This document shows, piece after piece, positions 43,517-54,540 of a DNA stretch of 64,000 bases. The notes beneath the pieces were generated by a model. It was not told where the DNA came from. It was given only the letters and a program-made list of their open reading frames with translations, and searched no databases. Source of the stretch: Plasmopara viticola (Eukaryota; Oomycota; Peronosporomycetes; Peronosporales; Peronosporaceae); the NCBI GenBank assembly GCA_001695595.3, contig MBPM02000026.1, positions 682,001-746,000 on the forward strand. Direction: 5' to 3'. The translations under genes and the position numbers were made by a program. Positions within the stretch are counted from its first letter, which is position 1. The number at the start of each line of letters is the position of its first letter.

Positions 43517-44435
43517 TTGCGCATCGCTAAAAGAAGGCTGAACAAACACACAACTTTTGCCACGATTCAAGGAGTCTCCCAAGACTTTGCTACGACTCAA
43601 GCAAATTCTGTGACAAGCCGCAAGTTGGCTTTGATGCGCGCACTTGATAAAGCACTTTCTAAAGCCAGCTTATCCGTCGTCGCACATTACCACCAATATC
43701 GCAAATCAAAGCCTCGGACTGCATTCGAGGACCTTTTTAAGACATATGCAAATTTAATTAGGTGCGATAACTGAGACAATTATGATCAAAAATGGCGGTA
43801 ATGCACCAAACAGTGCCCAGCCATGTCATGAATTACTGGATCATTTACAAGGACCGGTCTTTATGCGTGGGAAGCAGCACTTCAACCATACAAAGTGCAC
43901 ACGCAGCTATAAACGTTGGATTAAATGCTTGACAGGCGAGCTTTTGACAGTGGATAGTGCTTGTCGGCTTGCCTGCGATGGAAAGTTGCCGGCCAACAAG
44001 CACAAGACTGCAAAGGAGTGCGCAATCGCTGACATGAGATATACCAATGTCTTTGCCAACGTTAAAAGAGAGATCGTTGAAGCGGGGCTGACGTCTACGT
44101 ACGCGCAGTATGAAGCTCGTCTTGCTGCTGCTGCGAGCTGTTTGGGTAGTTTACACAAACTTGAAACAGCTCCCTTAGTGCGGGAAAATTTTCACGTGCA
44201 TTGGTGGTTGGAACAGCCAATTCGAGCACAACGACAGCTTCAGAAAATCAAATTACACAGCATCAAGGGCTCTTTAAAGCGCTTTCAGAAAAAAATCGAG
44301 GAGGATACTGCCTTTCGTTGTCGAACAATCCCAGATCATAAATTGCTTCTCCTGGCTGCGGAAGTCCGACATTTATTGAGATTGCGCGTTCGTGGGCGAC
44401 GTGTTGGCACTGGCTGCAACATTTTGCACAGCTGA
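43517..44435 (+). pseudogene. Unidentified ORF pair, probably broken
   Basis: 43517-43774 (85 aa) and 43782-44435 (217 aa) are in different frames on the plus strand and abut, suggesting one older frame with a shift near 43775. The longer piece is basic and helical (AYKRWIK-like, ARLAAAASCLGSLHKLETA, KIKLHSIKGSLKRFQKKIEE) with scattered cysteines (KCTRSYKRWIKCLTGE, ACRLACDGK). I do not recognise a family. Its position behind a transposase fragment suggests a mobile-element or nearby decayed gene origin. Confidence 0.4.
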
Positions 44436-45059
44436 AGCTCTACTACTCGGTACAATAGAAACAGATGGTGTGAATGAAACAAGACCTTTATTATGCGTTG
44501 TAATATACACATAGTCGTACAACGACTCAAAAGGAGCTACAACCAATGCAAATTGACGATTCTGACAACTCCCGAAGTCAATACAAAAGCAATTAAGCCA
44601 AAAACTACTTTGGACGACATCAATCACGTCACCAAAAGTACTTTTTCGGCCGAAGATGGCATGGTGGGAATTGCGTTGCTCACGCAATTGCACGCATGAT
44701 ATTAAATAGTTAGATAGTGTTTAATGAAGCTTTACTCAAAGAATCGCACATTTGCTGATTGTCATTCGAGTGCGTCTCCATGAGATTCCACTGACTCATC
44801 TATCTATGACTGATTGCACGTGCATTCCGACGTCTATTCGCTCATCAAATCGATGAAGAAGTTTCCTTTTCCTTCCAGTCACTCTATTCATCATTCTCAA
44901 ACTTTTAAAGAAGGGTTATATGACAGAGGACATTTACGACACAATAGTGACTGTAAATAATGGGTGGAAGTTGCAAAAAGCAGTGATTCGGTGTCTTCAC
45001 ATAAAGTTGGCTGTCGATGAATGGAAGGTGATGACTTCTGATCTCTTAGTGTTGTAATA
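44436..45059. other. Unassigned sequence
   Basis: No gene or repeat that I can support; ORFs overlap on both strands at 44373-44700 without a clear coding strand. Confidence 0.45.
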
Positions 45060-45655
45060 CGGCGCCTTCAGATAAGCGGTGCCATCAAATTAAAAGGGAA
45101 GCATTTGTGGTACTTAAATTCGCTGAAAATTACTTGACTGTTAATTCTATGAACATTTAGCGATGTGATACAAAATGTCCACATGCGATATGAGCATTTC
45201 TTCCACGCCATCGTTGTTGGTTTTGACATGGTGGTTGGAATATAAGTATTACTGTCATGCAAAGGCTAACAATCTCAGTACCTAGAAACTTTGACGAAGC
45301 AGACTACCTTAGCGAACATTTAATATAACCGAAATTTACGGTGCATGTTGTTTTAATAAAGTGTCAAACGCGTTTGTTATGAAACTGTCTGTATATTACT
45401 ACTGGTTGTCATTATTTTTTTACTTCCTTTTTCACTTAGTATATTATTCAGAGACCTTAGTGATCAATCTGGGCTGTTTCCCTCTTGACAAAAGACCTTA
45501 GCGCCTGATGTCTGTCTATTTAAATAACGTTTTTTTGTATTCGTCTATTTTTTGATGATTTTTTTAGCCTAAAAAGTGTTATCTTTTTTTTGATTGCCAT
45601 CTAGAGGTTACTAATGTTATCTACAAAAAGTGATAAATGAGCGCGTCAGAGACTG
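45060..45655 (+). pseudogene. Decayed tail-anchored-family gene convergent to GRASP
   Basis: Collinear with the array gene 52856-53399. 45130-45190 (CGATGTGATACAAAATGTCC) matches the CEVMENV coding part, 45190-45260 the VGF..GGWN part (TGGTGGTTGGAATAT), and 45290-45335 (CGAAGCAGACTACC ... CCGAAATTTACGG) the AAYF..PKFK end. After the intron region, GATTGCCATC with TTATCTACAAAAAGTG at 45592-45635 matches exon 2 through the stop, and GCGCGTCAGAGACTG the 3' flank. Stops interrupt the frame. It lies on the plus strand, pointing at the GRASP gene, in the same order as in every array unit. It therefore marks the original neighbourhood of the ORF-GRASP segment, though this copy itself is dead. Confidence 0.7.
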
Positions 45656-45659
45656 AGAT

Positions 45660-45905
45660 ACTATGGAAACTCGGTAGCGTGGGTTAGTGGACTATGCTTC
45701 TAGTTCACTCGGTGTGTGTTGCGGGTTCGAGCTCCACACCGGACAAATTTCGTAATCAACCAGACTTGGGGAGAAGACGGCTCCAAGCGAAATATCTCCG
45801 ATCCCGATCAAGAAAAAGACAATAACAAGACGAAAAAGAGACTTCAGACTAACCTCCTGTTAACAAGGCTTGTTCTGAAGTACAATATACTATAGGTGAA
45901 AAAAA
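45660..45905 (+). mobile_element. Candidate tRNA-derived SINE
   Basis: 45673-45745 looks like a degenerate tRNA: an A-box-like TAGCGTGGGTTAGTGG and a B-box-like GGGTTCGAGCTCC inside the stem CGGTGTG...CACACCG. About 150 bp of unrelated body and an A-rich end (TGAAAAAAAAGCAAAAAAG) follow. The words ATACTATGG (45658-45666) and ATACTATAGG (45887-45896) flank it and could be a target duplication. It lies between the decayed small gene and the GRASP 3' end, in place of the tail sequence found in the array units. Confidence 0.45.
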
Positions 45906-46162
45906 AGCAAAAAAGTTAGCAAAGAAAACAATGGGCGGAAGCACATCCGCCTGTTGGATGAGATTGTAGACTACTGATGCAGCTCGTTACGCTTCTGTCA
46001 TCCCTAGCAACGGCTACAGCTACTAAAAGGCTGTCGTTCATCACCTGATTCAACATGCATTTCGAATAATAAACCTGACATTTTCTTAGCACGAATGGAA
46101 ACAACAAAACCCAATGTTGGGAGATACGAGCAATTTGACGATAGTTTTTGCAACACAACTTT

Positions 46163-47465
46163 TTATGGGTCTACGAGAACAGCAACGGTCGAAATGGGAA
46201 ATTGGTGATCCATACGCACCACGTATCTAGGATTTGCACTTGGAGCAATCGTTTGTGCAGCTTGCCCGGTTGTTTCACTGGCTAAACTTGCATCATCTCG
46301 TTTCTGATTTTGTGAGTGCTCACCACCTTTCTGACTTGCCTCACTTGACAGCACGCTCTCACGAGTCATTCTTACTGGTGTTAAAGACGACTGATCACCA
46401 AAAATAGAATCTTCGCTTTGCTTCTCGTCCTTGCAGCTGATTGTATTCACTAGAGTGCTATCACTGTGTCGCTGAGGCTTTACTGGAATACACAAATCAC
46501 CATACAAATTAGACCAAACGCAGAAAGAGATTACAATATCTTACAAAAAGCGTCTGTGGCAGCCTTAACATCTTCAGGAAGATTGATAAAGCCCACGGAA
46601 GAGCCGATGGTACTCCGGCAAGTACTTGGAAGTCGATGAAGATAGCCATGACCAACTTCAGCTCCTAAAACACCTTCACCTTGCCATTGTTTACTTAAAA
46701 TAATTGACACGATGCGAACCTGGTCTTCTAAAGAGCTAGAAATCTTTAAATCAATTTCTCGTGAATTTGCTCATGCGTAAATAAGATGCACTCACTTATA
46801 CACATAGCACTGAAACGATCCATCAAGAGCGTCCATAATCTCGTCGTGCAAATCCTCCGCATCCGCAAAGACACGCTCAGGCGTGCCTAAAAGATAGTCA
46901 GAATTAGCGCGAAGCTTTGCACGCTCGGCCGGCGACGATGTTGCCACAGACTACAATAAAGTATTGTAAGGTATTGTGAGAACATCATGATGTAATGAAT
47001 AGGAGTACGGCTTGTAAGAGGACGTACAAGTACGTGTAGTAACTGGTCCTCAGCTCCTTCGTACGAGTCAAAGCGAACAGTGACGCCGAGCAAACCTTTT
47101 CCCGGCCACTTTCGACTAGGTGTAAGCAACAGCTCTCGCATGGTCTGCGCCTTGACATTAAACACTCTCAGCTGCATAGGCCGGTCTTCACTTTGCGCAA
47201 TGAGTTCCATAAACGTGGCATCTTTCGTGTCCTGGCGATGCAAGCAATTGATTAGGAACAATGTTGCGTGGTGATGATCTGCGCCTACCAGTCGGATGCC
47301 ATTTGCCTCAAGGATAAAGTCGAAAAAGCTCACAAAGCCAACGGCCGAGGCCGGTGACATCTCCTGAATACCCAGTACACGAAAGCCACAGCATTCGCCG
47401 CCCTGTACAGCGTCATTGCTTAAGTGAGATACCTCATCCATCAGCGTCGAATTTTCATTGCCCAT
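46163..47465 (-). CDS. GRASP55/65 family Golgi reassembly-stacking protein
   Basis: Golgi peripheral membrane protein that links cisternae through paired PDZ-like domains and also works in unconventional secretion. Four exons in phase (47028-47465, 46796-46950, 46545-46735, 46163-46482) give 367 residues. Gly2 in MGNENS is a myristoylation site, as in the family. PDZ1 covers about 22-110 (GECCGFRVLGIQEMSPAS, FFDFILEANGIRL) and ends GKGLLGVTVRFDSYEGAED. PDZ2 continues across exons 2-3 (SPAERAKLRANSDYLLG, DGSFQCYVYN, WQGEGVLGAEVGHGYLHRLP). The rest is the usual Ser/Gln-rich tail. It is apparently intact. Its exons 2-4 and 3' flank are the donor of the GRASP pieces in the array to the right, and part of exon 1 also occurs in the copy at 3470-4720. 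Confidence 0.92.
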
Positions 47466-48420
47466 TCCGAACTACTAAGTAATCATACTATACAAGATGC
47501 ATTTAGCCCAACACTAAGTACGATTTAAATAAAGGCGGCGTCTAAAGTTCTCAGTGAAGAAAAAGTCTCCGCACAGTGTGCTAGGAAGAACGAAAGTTAT
47601 TAAATGTATTCATTATTTCATCATTGAACATACGAGTCGCTAAATCAATGTGCATGGGAAATCAGAATTTATAGCATGATTCTGCTCAACGCACAAGGGT
47701 AGGCAACAACACGCGGTGCAAGTCGCCATCCCTCATACTCATACAAGAGGTGTCAGAACAATGAGCTATTCATCACTTGTCCCAACAAGGTTATCTATTC
47801 AAAAGTTCCTCAGGAAAAACAGCCAGTTTATATCCTCATTCTTCTTCGGACGGTAATTCCAAAACAGTGTTGGACATCACTGGAACATTTGGGGCTATAA
47901 GGCTATAGGTCAATCTCTTGCCTATGCAAGATACATGAAATTGTCGGAATGGCACAAAGTCTACGTGCTAAGCAACAGTGTTCGCCACCACTGAATAATA
48001 GCTGCGTTGATTGGCTTAAAAAATGGGTAATTACGCTAAGTAAAAACGAAATCTCATAATATCAATAGTGTTCCGCTTTATAGTACTATATGTAGTAGAA
48101 CTTTAGCATCTAATACAGTGACGTATTGACATATATAGGACGTCATTATTGAGCATAGTATATTACCGTCTAGTAGTAGTACTTAAGTACGTCAATGTTC
48201 CATACTATGAGTCTCGAATTGGCTTGCATTTTATAAGCAAGCACCGGCACTTAGGGGTGTGAAAATAAACACAGAGATTGTTCATAGCTATCTGACCCAT
48301 GCTGACCCCGGGCTCCAAAATTCTCATCACACCGTAAGACTCGAAAGGGCGTCCAGACCACCCAACTATTACGCAACCCATTTTCGGAAATTGGAGCGAT
48401 CTCACGTATGCAGCTTATGT
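47466..48420. other. Intergenic sequence between GRASP and the array
   Basis: Presumed GRASP promoter near 47470-47600. The rest holds no recognisable gene. Two overlapping short minus ORFs at 48205-48457 have no domain. Confidence 0.5.
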
Positions 48421-49045
48421 TTGAGCCTTTGTACCGATTGCGGTTCCCCAAATTCATTGATTGGCAAAGAAACTTTTGAATCGAGGGTGAATTGGGGATG
48501 GAGGAGGTGCTGGTACAGGGACGTGTGCGTTTAAATCAGTCGCTGGAGACAATGGCCTACAATTAAGCGGAACATCAAGGTCGGAATCAAAAGTTAGAGA
48601 CCTAGAAAGGCGAAGCTGGTGAGGAGGAGGTGGACTAAGAAAAACTTGACAAATGCCGCTATTTAGTGCGTGGGATGTTTGTGAAAAGTATCAAGAAGCG
48701 CTGCACTTTGCGGGTACATCCGCTGCACTTAAAGTTGACGGAGGCTAGAGGGACCCTAGACTCTACTGCGAGTATCACAGATGGACAGAATGAAAGTACG
48801 ATGATAGATTTGAATGGCGAATAGGCGGCAACTGGAACCGGCACAAATGCGAACAGTGGCAATAATAGAGGAACAACTGTTGATGAGAACGGCTTTTCAG
48901 TGCGTGGTCAAACTCGAAAGACAACATTGCTGTCGTAAAAAACGCAGCCCAGTGGAGCTGCAAATGATGTTGGATGCTGATAAAGCATCTCGTAAGGAAA
49001 ATGACGACGCGGAAACCGAATTTGGCTTCGTTGTCAATGTCTTCA
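48421..49045 (+). pseudogene. RPC3 exon 3 fragment (unit B)
   Basis: Matches 13595-14240: CTTTGTACCGATTGCGGTTCC, the GAGGTGCTGGTACAGGGACG block, and CTGCAAATGATGTTGGATGC near 48958. Stops and frameshifts throughout (for example ATTAAGCGG at 48561). It runs directly into the GRASP fragment. Its left end marks the array edge. Confidence 0.85.
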
Positions 49046-49785
49046 CGTGTCGCCGGCTGGGCGTGCAAAGCTTCGAAGTGGTTCTAGCTCCTCTCTAGGC
49101 AGGCCGGAGTGCCTTTGCAAATGCTGAGGATCTGCACGACGATGTTCTGGACGCTCGTGATGAATTGTTTTTGTGCTATGTGTTCAAGTGAGTGCAACTT
49201 CGTTGAGTATGAGCGGGTTGACAAACAATTTGATTAGACTTTTTGGCTTCTCAAAAGACCAAGTTTGCATCGCGTGAAATGTTTTGGCTGAACAATGGGA
49301 AGGTGAAGGTCTTTTAAATGCTGAAAATGGTCATGGCTATTTCCATTGACTTTCGACAATTTGGAGTAGTATCGTCAGCTTTTTAAAAGACGCCAGGACA
49401 GCCACAAGTGCCATTTGTAATGGCATTCTACATTTGATGGTCCAATCTGAGTAATGCTTTGTGCATTTCAGTAAAGCCTCACCGACACATTCGTAACACT
49501 TCAGCGACTTCAATTCGCTACGAGCACGAAATGCAGAGCGACGATTTGAATTTTGGTGACCAATTCGAGAAATGGCTTGAGAGACCGTGCTGTCAAGCAG
49601 AGTAGGTCAGAAAGTTGATAATTACAAAAGTAGAGACGAGACGATGCAAGTCAAGACACTGAAACTTCTGGACGAGCTGCCAAGAAATCGAGTACCCTAT
49701 GCGCGAATACTATCGATGTGGTGCCTTTGGATCACCGACATCTCATTCGACCGTTGCTGTGCTTATAGACCTATAAACGATGTGA
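49046..49785 (+). pseudogene. GRASP 3'-half fragment (unit B, inverted)
   Basis: In gene-sense orientation on the plus strand: the GATGCTGAGGATCTGCACGACG-like block near 49115 matches GRASP exon 2 (46830-46865 reversed). The AAAGCCTCACCGACACATTC block near 49480 matches exon 4, and the match ends near the GRASP stop at about 49785. Introns are present and the frame is broken. Confidence 0.8.
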
Positions 49786-50214
49786 AGCAAAAATCATCGT
49801 CAAATCGCAAAAACGCAAAGAATCTTATACTTTTTTCGCACCTTCTATCACTAGTGGTTCCGTTTTGTAGCTTTCAGTCGTGCACATACAATGTCGGATA
49901 GATCATTCAAAGGCTGCTCAAATAATCGAGTGATAGATGACAGCCTGTAGCTGTTGCTTAGGATGACATAGCACAGCAGTCTTCGAACTCACCGAACAGG
50001 CAAACGTATTTTTTGTGTCGCAAGACTGTGCGTTGCTTATAGAAAATAATGCAGGAGGACAAGAGGCATAAGCAAAGGTAAAAGACCGAATAAATTTGTT
50101 TTTTGTTAGAAATTGCTGTTCTGAAGTACTAAATCAAAGGCAATGAAAGTAATGAGAATCAAGCAAGTAACAAGCAAAAGCTTAGAAGACAAACCAACCA
50201 CATCCTCTGTGCTT

Positions 50215-50781
50215 TCAGTATCCAATCTTCGTAGACATTATCAAGCTGACGATGGCAACCACGAGAGCGAGAAATGCGACTACATTCGCGATGATCCATC
50301 TCCATAGCCTAAACCATAGCGAATCCTGCGTTACAAAATGAGACACTCTTTCTACATATCCAGCCAGACATTCAAATAAGACACTCGTTCGAGTACTGCA
50401 AGTGCTCTGTCTAGATTTCACGTACCTTAAATTTCGGTTGAATTGGATGGTCTTGAAGTAGGCTGCTACGTTGAAATCTTCAGGTCTTTCTTTTGGCAGC
50501 ATTTCCGAGACGCAAGTTTTCATATTCCAACCACCTTCTCCGCCTTTGAAACCAACACAGATGCCTTGAAACAATCGACCATATCGTTTGTTGACATTTT
50601 CCATGACTTCGCAAAATCTTGATGAGATTGGCAGCGTAACCGGATACTCTGTACCATTAACGTCACAAACCCAGACTTCAACATCGATATCGTCCATCGA
50701 GGCTGCTTGCGAGTTGTTGCTCTGAATGCTATAGTCCGCGTCAGGTGAATTGGGCTGTTCAATCGCGGCGTGGATTGTCAT
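50215..50781 (-). pseudogene. Small tail-anchored gene, unit B, with one-base deletion
   Basis: Exon 1 is 50426-50781 and exon 2 is 50215-50325, with the same splice positions as unit D. A single base is missing in the codons after AAYF (near 50446), which breaks the spliced frame. Unexpectedly, the unspliced sequence is then open right through the 100-bp intron into the correct exon 2 frame. This gives a 231-residue frame from 50910 that still ends in the membrane segment (WIIANVVAFLALVVAIVSLI). It may be a pseudogene or a form translated from unspliced RNA. Confidence 0.6.
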
Positions 50782-50944
50782 GTTGCTTTTCTGAAGAATT
50801 TTGTTTGATTGAAGTACCAAAGTACACCCTTTCAAAGTCGATGATGACCTTGGCATCATATTTTTTAGAAGCATTTTTACCGACCGGAATGGCGATTTTA
50901 GAAAGAACACAAACCTATGAAGAAATTCACCATTATCCTTTTTA

Positions 50945-51985
50945 GCTAACCGTGGTACCTAAGCGAGAAAATGGTGGCGTTCGCCTTGCGTTTGCAATGC
51001 GTGCTGTTGCCACTTGTCGTAGCAGATTATGTAGTTGAGACTCTGTTGCACTCTGAATGACTGCAAGTCTAGACTACCGCGACGTTCTCGGCGCCATCAA
51101 TGCCCAAGATGGTATCATTGCTACATTTGAAAATGTTTGTTGACGAAAATTAAAAATGGCATTCTGTGTTTACATTAGACCAAGTGTGCCGTGCTGCAGC
51201 ACAACGTTCTAGACGTGACGCACGAACCTGAGGCTCGAGGCGGTCAGTACTTCTACACATTCCTAAAATGTGCGTTCTTCAATTTCTTTCTAAATTTGTG
51301 ACAAAGCCTCCTTCACGTTAATCTGTGAGTGGCAGATTAAGGTGTAGGAGGCTTTGTACCGATTGCGTTTCTCCAAATTCATTGATTGGCAATGAAAATT
51401 TTGAATTAAAAGCGAAGTGATCATGGAGGGAGTGCTGAAACAGGATTGTTTGAGTATCATTCGCTGGATACAATGCCTAAGATTGAGCGGAGCTTTAGCG
51501 TCGATAGTAAAGTTGAAAACCCTGGAAGGTGAAGGTGATGAGAAGGAGTTGGGCGAAGATAAGTTGACAAATGTCGCTATTTAGTACGCGAGGTAGTTGT
51601 GAAAATGGCCAAGAAGCGCTACGTTTCTCGAGAACGTCCGCTAAAGTGAAGTTAGCGAAGGCTGAAGAGACCTTAGACATAATGCGAGTATCACTGATGG
51701 ACAGGACAAAAGAACGATGCAAAATTCAATTAGCAGATCGGCGGCCACGTCGACTGAAAGTGGCACGAATGTGAACAGTAGGAATAAAAGAGGAACAGCT
51801 GTTAATGAAATTGAATTTTCAGTGTGTGGTTAAGCTCGATTGACAACAACGCTGACGTCAAAAAAAGCACCTCAGTGAGGCTGCAATTGATGTTGGACGA
51901 TAATGTAGCAGCTCATAAGAAAAAAACGACTCATAAGCCAAATGGGAACCTTATTTGGCTTTGTCGTTAACGTCTTCACGTGGCA
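50945..51985 (+). pseudogene. RPC3 5'-half fragment with introns (adjacent to unit B)
   Basis: Starts just upstream of the RPC3 ATG position (CGTGGTACC at 50950, GCGAGAAAATGG) and follows RPC3 exon 1, intron 1 (GGTATCATTGCTAC near 51110), exon 2 (ACCAAGTGTGCCGTGCTGC, CAGCACAACGTTCTAGACGTG), intron 2, and exon 3 from GTGGCAGATTAAGG (51330) to about 51985. Intron retention shows a DNA-level copy. Many stops. Confidence 0.85.
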
Positions 51986-51989
51986 TCAC

Positions 51990-52742
51990 CCTTAACAACG
52001 GCTACATCTACTTAAGGGCGGTTGTTTATCACTTGATTCTTCGAATGATCTTTTTGTCATTGTATGCGAACGAATAAGGCATAAAACAAATCATCAGTGA
52101 AAATAGATGCGAGAAAAGTATCAGTCTCCATGTACGTGCAATTTACATTTTTTGCAACACGTCGATTTATGGGCTTACCAGCAGAGCAACGGTTCGAATT
52201 GAAATTGGTGATCCTATGCGCCACGTATCAAGGATGCTTGCATGAGGCGATCTCTTTTGTAGCTACTTCGATGACTTAGTGGTAAAATTTATGACATCGT
52301 GTTTCAGCTTCATCTCTTTTCTCACCTTCTTCACTTGACTGCACGTTCTCTCAGCTGCTGTTGAACTGACTTGGTCGCCATATACAAAATCTTCGCTTTG
52401 CATTTTGTGCTCGCAGCTAATTGTCATCATCAAAGTGTAATAAATGAGTTGTGAGATTTTACTGGAATGCACAGAGCACCGCACGAACTCGACCAGGACT
52501 ATATGCGAACAAAAGCTACAATACAAGGTCATCTTCCAAAAGGCATCTGTGGCTGCCGTGGCGTCTTTGTAAATTGACAAATCCCACGAAAAACTAACGG
52601 TATTCCAGCAAATAATCAGAGATAGCCTTGGCCAACTTCAGCTCGAATAACGCCGTCACCTTTATGTTGTTCAGTCAAAGCATTCGGCACGATGAAATCC
52701 GTTTTTTTTCTTCTAAATTCCTCTACCATCGTAGCTGGTGCT
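51990..52742 (-). pseudogene. GRASP 3'-half fragment after the inversion point
   Basis: Begins in the GRASP 3' flank (ACAACGGCTACATCTACT, compare 46008) and continues through exon 4 (52170-52480) and exon 3 (52530-52720, with GATAGCCTTGGCCAACTTCAGCTC). It is in the same orientation as the functional GRASP gene. Its left border at about 51985-51990 is where the array changes direction. Confidence 0.8.
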
Positions 52743-52855
52743 AGTATCGAGAACGCAAGTGAGTTTTTTTAAGTAAAACTGATGCCAAGGTCATCATCGA
52801 CTTTGAAAGGGTTTACTTTTATGGTACTTCAATTTCTCCAGAATTCCACTTGACA

Positions 52856-53399
52856 ATGCAAGCCGCAATTGAACAGCCCAATTCACCTGGTGCGGACCAT
52901 AAAATCCATGTCGACCCGATGGACAATCACGATGTTGAAGTCTGGGTTTGTGACGTTAATGGTACAGAGTATCCGGTTACGCTGCCAATCTCATCAAGAT
53001 TTTGCGAAGTCATGGAAAATGTCACCAAGCAATATCGGTTGTTCCAAGGCATCTATGTTGGTTTCAAAGGCGGAGAAGGTGGTTGGAATATGAAAACTTG
53101 CGTCTCGGAAATGCGACCAAAACAAAGACCTAAAGATTTCAACGTAGCAGCCTACTTTAAAGACCATCCAATTCAACCGAAATTTAAGGTACGTGAAATC
53201 TAGACAGAGCACTTGCAGTACTCGAGCGAGTGTCTTATGTGAATGTCTGGCTGGATATGTAGAAAGAGTGTCTCATTTTGTAACGCAGGATTCGCTATGG
53301 TTTAGGCTTTGGAGATGGATCATCGCGAATGTAGTCGCATTTCTCGCTCTCGTGATTGCCATCGTTAGCTTGATAAAGTCTACGAAGATTGGAGACTGA
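52856..53399 (+). CDS. Unrecognised tail-anchored protein, unit D (apparently intact)
   Basis: Exon 1 (52856-53188) and exon 2 (53289-53399) join in phase across a 100-bp intron (donor GTACGT, acceptor AACGCAG) to a 147-residue protein. The N-terminus is MQAAIEQPNSPG, then a soluble domain of about 90 residues with EVWVCDVNGTEYPVTLPISS, FCEVMENVTKQY and VGFKGGEGGW. Exon 2 encodes a C-terminal membrane helix, WIIANVVAFLALVIAIVSLI, and a short polar tail KSTKIGD, the layout of a tail-anchored membrane protein. If the intron were not spliced, the protein would end five codons later at KVREI without the helix. The start codon lies about 110 bp after the GRASP fragment. I know no family with this signature. 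Copies sit in every unit; D and E are the only ones without frame damage. Confidence 0.6.
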
Positions 53400-53840
53400 A
53401 CGCACAGAGACTGCGGTTGGTTTGTCTTCTAAGCTTTTGCTTGTTACTTGCTTAATTCTCATTACTTTTAATTGCCTCTGATTTCGTACTTCAGAACAGC
53501 AATTTCTTACAAAATGTATTTGTTCGGTCTCTTATCTTTGCTTATGCCTCTTGTCTTCCTGCATTATTTTCTATAAGCACCGCACAGTGTTGCTTAGGAT
53601 GACATAGAACAGCAGTCTTCAAACTCATCGAACAGGCAAACGTATTTCTCGTGTCGCAAGACAGCCACACGCTGTCATTTATCACTCGATTATTTGAGCA
53701 GCTTTTGAATGATTTTTTCGACGCTGTTGATACACGACTGAAAGCTACAAAACGGAACCACTAGTGATAGAAGGTGCGAAAAAAGTAAAAGATTCTTTGC
53801 GTTTTTTCAATTTGACGATATTTTTGCTTCACATCGTTTA
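53400..53840. repeat. Unit 3' tail with micro-inversion (unit D)
   Basis: Noncoding tail shared by all units (ACGCACAGAGACTGCGGTTGG ...). At about 53588-53650 the block TTGCTTAGGATGACATAG to CAAACGTATTT is the reverse complement of the same block in units B, F and G. Confidence 0.75.
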
Positions 53841-53841
53841 T

Positions 53842-54540
53842 AGGTCTATAAGCACAGCAACGGTCGAATGAGATGTCGGTGATTCAAGGCACCACAGCGT
53901 GAGTATTCGCGCATACAGTACTCGATTTCTTGGCAGCTCGTCCAGAAGTTTCGGTGTCTTGACTAGCATCGTCTCGTCTCTAATTTTGTAATTGCTCACC
54001 AACTTTCTGACCTGCTTTACTTGACAGCACGGTCTCTCAAGACACTTCTTTTGTTGTTGAAATCGACTTGGTCACCAAAATTCAAATCTTCGCTCTGCAT
54101 TTCGTTCTTGTAGCGAATTGAAGTCGCTGAAGTGTTACAAATGTGTCGGTGAGGCTTTACACAAACCATCATTCCGATTAGACCACTAAATGTAGAATAC
54201 TATTACAAAGGGCATTTGTGGCTGTCCAGGCGTCTTTTGAAAGAGCTGACGATACTTGTGTAAATAGTCGAAAGTCAAGAAATAGCCATGACCATCTTCA
54301 GCATTTGAAAAACCTTCATCTGGTCCTTTGAAAAGACCAAGAGTTTCTAATTAAATCGTATACAACACGCTCATACTCAACGAAGTTGCCCTCACTTTAA
54401 CACATAGCACAAAAACAATTTATCACGAGCGTCCAAAACCTCATCGTGCAGATCCTCAGCATTTGCAAAGGCACTCCGGCCTGCCTAGAGAGCAGCTTGA
54501 ACCACTTTGAAGCTTTGCACGCCCAGCCGGCGACGCGTGA
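53842..54540 (-). pseudogene. GRASP 3'-half fragment (unit D)
   Basis: From the GRASP stop region (GTCTATAAGCACAGCAACGGTCG) through exons 4, 3 and 2 (CATCGTGCAGATCCTCAGC near 54447) to the fusion with RPC3. Frames are broken by substitutions and indels. Confidence 0.8.

Noticed and set aside
45673..45745. Functional tRNA gene
   Set aside because: A and B box words are present, but the T-stem has a mismatch and no complete cloverleaf or acceptor stem can be drawn; SINE origin is likelier.
52856..53188. Small gene as a Crinkler (CRN) effector with a ubiquitin-like header
   Set aside because: The VEVWVCDVNGTEYPV strand pattern recalls such headers, but there is no LFLAK-type motif or HVLVVVP-type boundary, and a C-terminal membrane helix is not expected of CRN proteins.
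53193..53399. Independent 68-residue membrane protein
   Set aside because: Its frame overlaps the intron and its 3' part is better explained as exon 2 of the small gene, in phase with exon 1 across a GT-AG intron.
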